NCBI GenBank assembly: GCA_017999365.1
Contig: JAGNLW010000003.1
Location: 310,001 to 374,000, forward strand
DNA length: 64,000 nucleotides
Direction of reading: 5' to 3'
Source: Candidatus Aminicenantota bacterium
GTDB lineage: Bacteria; Acidobacteriota; Aminicenantia; Aminicenantales; Saccharicenantaceae
The notes under the pieces: generated by a model
The model's input: only the letters and a program-made list of their open reading frames with translations
Told to the model about the DNA's origin: nothing
Database searches by the model: none
Part shown: positions 8,602-16,793 of the stretch, in pieces
How positions within the stretch are numbered: position 1 is the stretch's first letter
How the letters are laid out: each line of letters starts with the position of its first letter
Position numbers and translations under genes: made by a program

Positions 8602-9228
8602 ATGAAACTGCGCCTGTTCCCCCAGGACCACAAGTTCTTCGACCTCTTCCGCCAGGACGCGGCCAACCTCAGGGAGGGCGCCCTGGCCCTGCAGGAGCTC
8701 GTCGACCACTTCGAGGACGTCGAGCGGAAATACGAACGCATCAAGAAGATCGAGCACCAGGGCGACAACATCACCCACGAGCTCTTCACCAAGCTCCGCG
8801 ACACCTTCATCACCCCGCTCGAGCGCGAGGACATCCACGCCCTGGCCAGCGGGATCGACGACGTCCTCGACTGCGTCGAGGGCGTGGCCAGCCGGCTGTG
8901 GACCTTCAAGATCGAGCGCCCGACGCCCGAGCTCAAGAAGCTCGTCGACATCATCGTCAAGGCCGTCGACCAGATCGCCGAGGCCGTCGGCAGCCTGGAG
9001 TCGCTCGGCCACGTCCACGCCTTCTGCAAGCAGATCAACATCCTCGAGTACGAGGCCGACGTCATCTGCCGTGAGGCCATCGCCGAGCTGTTCCAGAGGG
9101 CCGAGACCCCGGCCGAGATCAAGGACCTCATCAAGTTCAAGGAGATCTACACCCGTCTCGAGGTCGCCGCCGACCGCTGCGAGGACGTGGCCAACGTCAT
9201 CGAAGAGATCATCCTCAAGTCCAACTGA
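8602..9228 (+). CDS. DUF47 (PhoU-like) phosphate transport accessory protein
   Basis: A 208-residue all-helical cytosolic protein of the DUF47/TIGR00153 family, distantly related to PhoU. Characteristic features are the acidic and histidine-rich helices EHQGDNITHELFTKLRDTFITPLEREDIHAL (residues about 50-80) and the repeated half EYEADVICREAIAELF. In the family it sits beside PiT transporters and is thought to modulate phosphate or metal-phosphate uptake. Here it precedes the PiT gene by 5 bp, an operon. The ribosome site is weak (GGAAAACGG). Length is normal for the family. Confidence 0.88.
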   Translation: MKLRLFPQDHKFFDLFRQDAANLREGALALQELVDHFEDVERKYERIKKIEHQGDNITHELFTKLRDTFITPLEREDIHALASGIDDVLDCVEGVASRLWTFKIERPTPELKKLVDIIVKAVDQIAEAVGSLESLGHVHAFCKQINILEYEADVICREAIAELFQRAETPAEIKDLIKFKEIYTRLEVAADRCEDVANVIEEIILKSN

Positions 9229-9233
9229 GCCTC

Positions 9234-10244
9234 ATGCCCGACGCCGGCGTCCTCTTCGTCGTCTTCATCATCCTCGTCGCGTTGGCGTTCGACTACACGA
9301 ACGGCATGCACGACGCGGCGAATTCCATCGCCACGGTCGTCTCGACCCGGGTCCTGTCGCCCCGCCTGGCCGTCATCTGGGCCGCCTTCTTCAATTTCGT
9401 CGCCTTCCTCATCTTCCACACCGGCGTCGCCCACACCATCGGGGCCGGGATGATCGATATCAAGGTCGTCACGCCCACTGTCATCTTCGCTGCCCTGCTC
9501 GGGGCCATCGGCTGGAACCTGTTCACCTGGTACATGGGCCTGCCGACGAGCTCCTCCCACGCCCTCATCGGCGGTTACGCCGGGGCGGCCGTCGTCAAGG
9601 CCGGGACGGGCGCCATTATCGCCCAGGGCTGGGTCAAGACGGTCCTGTTCATCTTCATCGCCCCCGTCCTGGGCATGGTCCTCGGCGTGGCCTTCATCAC
9701 CGTGACGACGTGGATCGTCCGCGGCCGTCACCCGGCCCGGATCAACATCTGGGCCCGCCGGCTCCAGCTCCTCTCGGCCGCGCTGTACAGCCTGGGCCAC
9801 GGCGGCAACGACGCCCAGAAGACCATGGGCATCATCGCCGGCCTGATCTACGCGGCCGGATGGACCAAGGAATTCGACATCCCCCTCTGGATCGTCCTCT
9901 CCTGCCACGCCGCGATCGCCCTGGGCACGCTCTCGGGCGGCTGGCGCATCGTCAAGACCATGGGCCAGAAGATCACCAAGCTCCGGCCCATCGACGGCTT
10001 CTGCGCCGAGACGGCCAGCGCCGTCAGCATCTTCGTCGCCACCCACGCCGGCGTCCCGGTCAGCACGACCCACGTCATCACCGGGGCCATCTCCGGAGTC
10101 GGCGCGGCCAAGCGCTTCTCGGCCGTCCGCTGGGGGGTCACGCTCAAGATCGTCTGGGCCTGGATCTTCACCATCCCGGGCGCCGCCCTGACGGCCGGCC
10201 TCGCCTACACCATCGTCCGACTCGTCGATAAGTATCTGATATAG
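9234..10244 (+). CDS. PiT-family inorganic phosphate transporter
   Basis: A 336-residue inner-membrane protein with about 10 hydrophobic segments. It shows both family signature repeats: DYTNGMHDAANSIATVV (residues about 18-34) and SLGHGGNDAQKTMGI (about 182-196). The PiT family moves neutral metal-phosphate or phosphate with protons or sodium. VSTTHVITGAISGVGAAKR near residue 280 is also typical. It follows the DUF47 gene by 5 bp and is probably co-transcribed from the promoter at 8546. A secreted protein of unknown type follows after 3 bp. Confidence 0.92.
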   Translation: MPDAGVLFVVFIILVALAFDYTNGMHDAANSIATVVSTRVLSPRLAVIWAAFFNFVAFLIFHTGVAHTIGAGMIDIKVVTPTVIFAALLGAIGWNLFTWYMGLPTSSSHALIGGYAGAAVVKAGTGAIIAQGWVKTVLFIFIAPVLGMVLGVAFITVTTWIVRGRHPARINIWARRLQLLSAALYSLGHGGNDAQKTMGIIAGLIYAAGWTKEFDIPLWIVLSCHAAIALGTLSGGWRIVKTMGQKITKLRPIDGFCAETASAVSIFVATHAGVPVSTTHVITGAISGVGAAKRFSAVRWGVTLKIVWAWIFTIPGAALTAGLAYTIVRLVDKYLI

Positions 10245-10247
10245 AAT

Positions 10248-10763
10248 ATGTTGCGTTCGAGCTGCGCGATTGTCCTGGCCGCCGCCGCGGCCCTCGCGGC
10301 GGCGCCGTCCGCCGCCCCCGCGGGACCGGGGCAGGCCGCCGCCCTGCGGGACGTCCTGCCGCCCGAAGGGCTCGTCGCCGGCAGCGTCGCCGTCGTGCGC
10401 GATCAGGCCGATCTCGACGCCTTGTACTACCTGGCCGACGAGTCGGTCCTGGGCCTCGAGGGCGAGGCCGAGGCCGTCTTCGCCGCCTACGAAGCCTGGG
10501 AGGCCGAGGCCCTCGTCCTCGTCGCCGCCTACCCCGCCGAACCCGATGCGGCCCGCGTCTTCGCCCGCTTCGGCCTCGATTTCTTCCCCGGGGAGTTCGA
10601 CCCGGACGCCTCCCGCCACGTGGCCCGGCTGGAGACGGGCGACTGGGCCGCCGCCGCGCGCGCGGGCCGGGTCCTCGTCGTCGTCCTGGAGACGCCGGAC
10701 CGCGAATCGTGCGAGGCCCTCCTCGGGCGGCTCGAGGAACGGGCGGCCGGCTTCGGCCGCTGA
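10248..10763 (+). CDS. Small secreted protein of unknown function
   Basis: A 171-residue protein with an alanine-rich signal peptide (MLRSSCAIVLAAAAALAAA, cleavage near residue 25). The mature part is acidic and mixed alpha/beta (EGLVAGSVAVVRDQADLDALYYL, AGRVLVVVLETPDRESCEALL). I do not recognise the family. It starts 3 bp after the PiT gene with no visible promoter, so it is likely the third gene of that operon. A nearby +1 frame is also open but reads as low-complexity Pro/Arg/Ser and is rejected. Confidence 0.6.
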   Translation: MLRSSCAIVLAAAAALAAAPSAAPAGPGQAAALRDVLPPEGLVAGSVAVVRDQADLDALYYLADESVLGLEGEAEAVFAAYEAWEAEALVLVAAYPAEPDAARVFARFGLDFFPGEFDPDASRHVARLETGDWAAAARAGRVLVVVLETPDRESCEALLGRLEERAAGFGR

Positions 10764-10853
10764 CCGGCCGCCTCCGTCCAGAAATCCCTTGATTTGACAG
10801 CGGGGCCCGGATTATCTTAGCCGCGCCCGCAACGCCCCCGGAGAGGAGCAGCC

Positions 10854-12221
10854 ATGACCGGAACCGCCCCGACCGCCAAGCCGAAGTTCCCGGCCACCTT
10901 CTGGACGGCCAACACCATCGAGCTCTTCGAGCGCGCCGCCTACTACTCCATGGCCTCCTTCATGGTCATCTACCTCAAGGAGTCCCTGGGCATGAGCCCG
11001 GAGTTCGCCACCTTCCTCAACGGCTCCCTGCTCTGGGGCATCATCTACTTCATGCCCATCCTGTCGGGCACGCTGGCCGACAAGTTCGGCTACCGGCGCT
11101 CGTTGTCCGTGTCCTTCGTCCTCATCTCGATCGGCTACTTCGTCATGGGCAACGTCCAGCGCCTGTGGCCCGGGATCATCGGCCGCGGCGCCGCCGAGGC
11201 CGTCGACTTCACCGTCCCCGTCGTCCTGGGCATCGTCCTCATCGGCCTGGGCGGCTCCATCGTCAAGCCCTGCATCGCCGGCACCGTCCAGAAGACGGCC
11301 GGGACGCGGGCCACGCTGGCCTTCGGCATCTTCTACATGGTCATCAACATCGGCTCCATCACCGGCCGGAGCGTCTCCTATGTCATCCGGACGGCCTGGG
11401 GCATCCCGGCCATCTTCGCCTACGCCGCGACGGCCTTCGCCCTGATCGGCCTCGTGGTCACCCTGTTCGTCTACCGCGAGCCCCAGTACGTCAGCGACGG
11501 GATCAAGGACGGGCAGGTCGTCAGGAAGAGGACCCTCGGCCAGGCCCTGGCCGGCATCTTCGTCGTCCTGGGCAACGTCAAGTTCGTCTTCCTCATCCTC
11601 GTCCTGGGCCTGTTCTGGTTCCTCTACATCCAGCTCTACAACCTCATGCCCCTGTTCATGCGCTACGTCGACCCCGAAGCCCCCATGGAGCTCTACACCC
11701 TGGCCAATCCCATCATGATCGTGGCCTTCCAGCTCCTCATCACCCGGCTGGTCAAGCGCTGGCTGCCGGTCAAGACCATCATGCTGGGGGCCATCGTCGT
11801 GACCCTGGGGATGCTGGTCAACGTCCTGCCGGCCCTGCTCTTCGCCGATCCCAACGCCAAGACGGCGCTGCTCGGCCTGAGCCTGCCCATCGCCGGCGTG
11901 TTCATGATCGTGTCCATCGCCTCGATGGCCGTGGGCGAGATGATGGCCTCGCCGCGGATCTACGAGTACATCGGGGCCATCGCCCCCAAGGGCCAGGAGG
12001 GGCTCTACCTCGGCTACCAGAGCCTGCCCATCGCCCTGGCCAGCATCGTCGGCGGGCCTATCGGCGGCCGGCTGTTCTCGCGCTACATCGACGCGCCGCT
12101 CAAGGCGGGCCGGCCGGTCGACACCGTGACCATGTGGCTCATCATCGTCGGGATCGGCGTCCTCTCGGTCGTCGGCCTGTGGGTCTACGACCGGGTCGTC
12201 GTCAAAGGAAAGAAGGGCTAG
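10854..12221 (+). CDS. POT/PTR2-type proton-dependent oligopeptide transporter (MFS)
   Basis: A 455-residue membrane protein with about 12 hydrophobic segments. Near the start is the POT-type ELFERAAYYSM (residues about 23-33), equivalent to the ExERFxYY proton-coupling region of peptide transporters. TLADKFGYRRSL (about 71) is the MFS loop 2-3 motif. The probable role is uptake of di- and tripeptides with protons, which suits the many exported peptidases of such organisms. The start follows GAGAGGAGC. A TTGACA with several possible -10 boxes lies at about 10795, but none is well spaced. It is followed by a structured repeat instead of another gene. Confidence 0.8.
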   Translation: MTGTAPTAKPKFPATFWTANTIELFERAAYYSMASFMVIYLKESLGMSPEFATFLNGSLLWGIIYFMPILSGTLADKFGYRRSLSVSFVLISIGYFVMGNVQRLWPGIIGRGAAEAVDFTVPVVLGIVLIGLGGSIVKPCIAGTVQKTAGTRATLAFGIFYMVINIGSITGRSVSYVIRTAWGIPAIFAYAATAFALIGLVVTLFVYREPQYVSDGIKDGQVVRKRTLGQALAGIFVVLGNVKFVFLILVLGLFWFLYIQLYNLMPLFMRYVDPEAPMELYTLANPIMIVAFQLLITRLVKRWLPVKTIMLGAIVVTLGMLVNVLPALLFADPNAKTALLGLSLPIAGVFMIVSIASMAVGEMMASPRIYEYIGAIAPKGQEGLYLGYQSLPIALASIVGGPIGGRLFSRYIDAPLKAGRPVDTVTMWLIIVGIGVLSVVGLWVYDRVVVKGKKG

Positions 12222-12567
12222 ACCGGCCGATTATTTTTATTTTCTCCCATATCCGGGGCTCCCTCTCGAGGCGGCGAGGGGATTGTCCTCGCAGATCCCC
12301 GTTGCTGGAGGAGGGGCGGCAGGGAGCGGAGCTTGCGGAGCGACCATCAGACCCGCTTCGGAGCATCTCGGAGAAGCGGGGCTGGGAAATATCCTAAGAA
12401 AGAGATTTCTCCCGATATTTCGCAGGATCGGGACTCCGGGTGCTCCGTCCCGATCCTGCCTGGTCCGCTCACCGCCTTCGCTCCCCGTTCCCCGGGGGGC
12501 CGGGGAGCCAGAGGACATCCCCGAGCTAAAGCCTGAGAGAGGGACTTCCCGGAATCTGGAGAAGAAC
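12222..12567. other. Gene-free stretch holding structured repeat copy A
   Basis: Between the POT gene and the convergent desulforedoxin-like gene. Nearly all of it is the repeat at 12259-12551; only the first 37 bp (A+T-rich) and last 16 bp lie outside. Open frames within it are not conserved in the second copy at 19522 and are not called as genes. Confidence 0.7.
12259..12551 (+). repeat. Structured intergenic repeat, copy A
   Basis: About 293 bp, clearly homologous to 19522-19799 (shared blocks CGAGGCGGCGAGGGG, GGCAGGGAGCGGAG, GCGACCATCAG, GGTCCGCT, CTCCCCG). It folds as an outer stem P1 (GGGAGCGGAG 12322-12331 with CTTCGCTCCC 12476-12485, one G-T) that encloses three hairpins: P2 12348-12384 (CCCGCTTC/GAAGCGGG), P3 12385-12421 (AAATATC/GATATTT) and P4 12423-12458 (a perfect 12-bp stem CAGGATCGGGAC/GTCCCGATCCTG). 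Other copies keep these pairings with different bases. It sits at the 3' end of a gene. Whether it acts as RNA or DNA is unknown. Confidence 0.8.
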
Positions 12568-12762
12568 CTATTTCTTCTTGGCGGCCGTGCCGTCGTCGCA
12601 GGGCGCGTCCTCGTCGTAGTTGCGGGCCATCTCCGGGTGGGGAGCGGCCGTGCAGAACGGCAGGGGCTCCATCTCCTTGGTGCAGCACAGCGGGACGGGC
12701 TGGCCCTTCTCGACGTTGGCCTGCTTGCCGCAGACCGCGCACGTATATACGATCTCGCTCAT
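12568..12762 (-). CDS. Desulforedoxin-like small metal-binding protein
   Basis: A 64-residue protein. The spacing YTCAVCGKQANVEKG...PLCC (Cys 8, 11, 27 and 28 or so) matches desulforedoxin and the N-terminal domain of desulfoferrodoxin (CxxC then CC), which hold one iron with four cysteines; a zinc ribbon is an alternative. A fifth Cys (LPFC), a further Cys near the end and a lysine tail follow. The start at 12762 is supported by AAGGAG 8 bases upstream; a longer reading to 12822 would cover the promoter. A role in electron transfer or oxygen-stress defence is inferred. It ends next to repeat copy A and diverges from the kinase gene. Confidence 0.7.
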   Translation of the reverse strand: MSEIVYTCAVCGKQANVEKGQPVPLCCTKEMEPLPFCTAAPHPEMARNYDEDAPCDDGTAAKKK

Positions 12763-12793
12763 CGCACTCTCCTTCTGTCTCATATCCGTCCTT

Positions 12794-12822
12794 ATCTTAT
12801 CATCTCGCTCGACCCGAGACAA
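12794..12822 (-). promoter_or_regulatory. Promoter of the desulforedoxin-like gene
   Basis: On the minus strand TTGTCT (12822-12817), a 17-bp spacer and TAAGAT (12799-12794), about 32 bases before the ATG. Confidence 0.55.
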
Positions 12823-12841
12823 TCCACGAGGATCGGGTTAA

Positions 12842-12886
12842 GGGAGATCGGGGACACGTACCTAAGGTACATGTCCCCGATCTCCC
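12842..12886. repeat. REP-like palindrome between divergent promoters
   Basis: An imperfect palindrome with 21-bp arms (GGGAGATCGGGGACAcGTACC and its complement with one mismatch) around TAA. The GGGGACA-GTACC core recurs at 35529 and three times at 56017-56123. It lies exactly between the two divergent promoters. Confidence 0.85.
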
Positions 12887-12894
12887 GCGCGCGG

Positions 12895-12924
12895 TTGACA
12901 GGTCTTCGGGTCTTCGGGTAGTGT
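12895..12924 (+). promoter_or_regulatory. Promoter of the Ser/Thr kinase gene
   Basis: TTGACA (12895-12900), an 18-bp spacer and TAGTGT (12919-12924). The predicted transcription start (about 12931) is only about 8 bases before the ATG at 12939, so the message may be almost leaderless. Confidence 0.6.
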
Positions 12925-12938
12925 CTAGGGGAACGCGC

Positions 12939-15092
<2,154 letters not shown>

Positions 15093-15102
15093 CCCGAACG
15101 CC

Positions 15103-16020
15103 ATGCCGGCCCTCGTGACCGCCTCCGGGCTGACCAAGAACTACGGCGACCTCGTCGCCGTCGCCGGCATCGACTTCGAGATCCGGGAGGGGGAGTGCTT
15201 CGGCTTCCTCGGCCCCAACGGCGCCGGCAAGACGACGACCGTGCGCATGATCCACTGCGTCTCCCCCCTGACCGCGGGCAGGCTGACCGTCGCCGGCCAC
15301 CCCGCGGCCATCGACAACCGGGCCCTCAAGAAGATCACCGGGGTCATCCCCCAGGAGATCGACCTCGACAACGACCTGACCGTCTTCGAGAACCTGGTCG
15401 TCTTCGCCCGCTTCTTCGACATCGGGCGGCGCGAGGCCAAGCCGCGCATCGCCGAACTGCTCGCCTTCGTCGAGCTCGAGGGCAAGCGGGACAGCAAGAT
15501 CTCGGAGCTGTCGACGGGCATGAAGCGCCGCCTGCTCATCGCCCGGGCCCTCATCAACCGGCCGCGGCTCATCGTCGCCGACGAGCCGACGACCGGGCTC
15601 GACCCCCAGGCTCGCCACCTCATCTGGCAGCGCCTGCGCGGCCTCAAGAGCCAGGGCACGACCCTGGTCCTGACGACCCAGTACATGGAGGAGGCCCAGC
15701 AGCTCTGCGACCGGCTCGTCGTCATGTACCAGGGCAAGATCCTCAAGGAGGGGGCGCCCGCGCGCCTGGTCGAGGAGGAGATCGGCCGGGAGGTCGTCGA
15801 GGTCCGCCTGCCGCCGGAGGAGGACGCCCGCCTCCTGGCCCAGCTCGCCGGCTTCCCCTGCCCGCACGAGCGCGTCGGCGACACCCTCTACTTCTACTGC
15901 CGCGACGGCCACCTCCTGATGCGCCGCCTGCTCGAGCTCGACCTGCCCAACACCCTCAACCGGCCGGCCACGCTCGAGGACGTCTTCCTGAAGCTCACCG
16001 GACGGAGCCTCCACGAATGA
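15103..16020 (+). CDS. ABC transporter ATP-binding protein (NodI/DrrA type)
   Basis: A 305-residue ATPase of an ABC-2 exporter. It has Walker A GPNGAGKTTT (residues about 37-46), Q-loop IPQEIDLD, signature LSTGMKRR (the usual LSGG varied, as in NodI), Walker B LIVADEPTTGLDP and an H-loop region LTTQYMEEA. The C-terminal about 70 residues resemble the NodI/DrrA regulatory tail. It powers export with the permease that overlaps it by 4 bp. The family exports lipo-oligosaccharides, antibiotics or polysaccharide precursors; the cargo here is unknown. It follows the kinase gene closely. Confidence 0.9.
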   Translation: MPALVTASGLTKNYGDLVAVAGIDFEIREGECFGFLGPNGAGKTTTVRMIHCVSPLTAGRLTVAGHPAAIDNRALKKITGVIPQEIDLDNDLTVFENLVVFARFFDIGRREAKPRIAELLAFVELEGKRDSKISELSTGMKRRLLIARALINRPRLIVADEPTTGLDPQARHLIWQRLRGLKSQGTTLVLTTQYMEEAQQLCDRLVVMYQGKILKEGAPARLVEEEIGREVVEVRLPPEEDARLLAQLAGFPCPHERVGDTLYFYCRDGHLLMRRLLELDLPNTLNRPATLEDVFLKLTGRSLHE

Positions 16021-16784
16021 GCCTGTCCTACCGCGTCGCCTACGTCTTCCTCCGCAACCTCTATTCCTACAAGCGCTTCATCGTGCCGACCTTCCTGGTC
16101 AGCCTCATCGAGCCGCTCTTCTACCTCATCACCTTCGGCATCGGCATGGGCGCCTACATGGGCGCCTTCGGCGGCAAGCCCTATCTCCACTTCCTCGTCC
16201 CCGGCGTCCTGGCCACGGCCGTGATGATGTCCTCGTCCTTCGAGTGCCTCTACGGTACGTACGTCAAGATCGTCCACGAGAAGGTCTACGACTCCCTCAT
16301 CGCCACGCCGGTCTCGGCCGACGAGGCCGTGGCCGGGGACATCCTGTGGGGCTCGTTCCGCGGCCTGGTCAGCGGCACCCTGATGATGACCGTGGCCCTG
16401 GCCATGGGCGTGGCCCCGGCCGCCGCCTGGCGCTTCGCCCTGCTCCTCGTGTTCATGGTCTTCGTCGGCGTCCTGTTCGGGTCCATGGCCATGATCGTCA
16501 CCTCGATCGCCCCGAGCTTCGACTTCTTCAGCTACTACACCGAGCTCGTCATCACCCCGATGATGTTCTTCTCCGGCGTCTTCTTCCCGCTCGACAACTT
16601 CCCCGGCTGGATGCGCACGCTGGCCGAGTTCATGCCCCTGACCCACGCCGTGCGCGTCTCCCGGTCGCTCTTCACGGGCGAGCCGGCGGCGGGGATCGGC
16701 GGCAGCCTGCTGGGGCTGGCCGCCCTGGCGGCCGCCGTCTTCGCGGTCTCGACCCGCATGATGAGGAAACGCCTGATCAAATAG
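16017..16784 (+). CDS. ABC-2 type exporter permease (NodJ-like)
   Basis: A 255-residue membrane protein with six hydrophobic segments and the ABC-2 motif region MMFFSGVFFPLDNFPGWMRTLAEFMPLTHAVR (residues about 180-210), typical of NodJ/DrrB permeases. The ATG overlaps the stop of the ATPase gene (ATGA), showing translational coupling; together they make a full exporter in the inner membrane as a 2+2 complex. Substrate unknown. The next gene, a secreted propeller-phosphoesterase, follows after 9 bp. Confidence 0.9.
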   Translation: MSLSYRVAYVFLRNLYSYKRFIVPTFLVSLIEPLFYLITFGIGMGAYMGAFGGKPYLHFLVPGVLATAVMMSSSFECLYGTYVKIVHEKVYDSLIATPVSADEAVAGDILWGSFRGLVSGTLMMTVALAMGVAPAAAWRFALLLVFMVFVGVLFGSMAMIVTSIAPSFDFFSYYTELVITPMMFFSGVFFPLDNFPGWMRTLAEFMPLTHAVRVSRSLFTGEPAAGIGGSLLGLAALAAAVFAVSTRMMRKRLIK

Positions 16785-16793
16785 GAGCGTCCC

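Noticed and set aside
12763..12822. A longer N-terminus for the desulforedoxin-like protein
   Set aside because: It would run through the -10 region of the promoter, and the extra residues are not part of the metal-binding fold; AAGGAG supports 12762.
12283..12921. ORFs across repeat copy A (and 19512-19831 across copy B)
   Set aside because: The frames are not preserved between copies, which differ by many insertions and deletions while keeping stem pairing; this argues for non-coding DNA.
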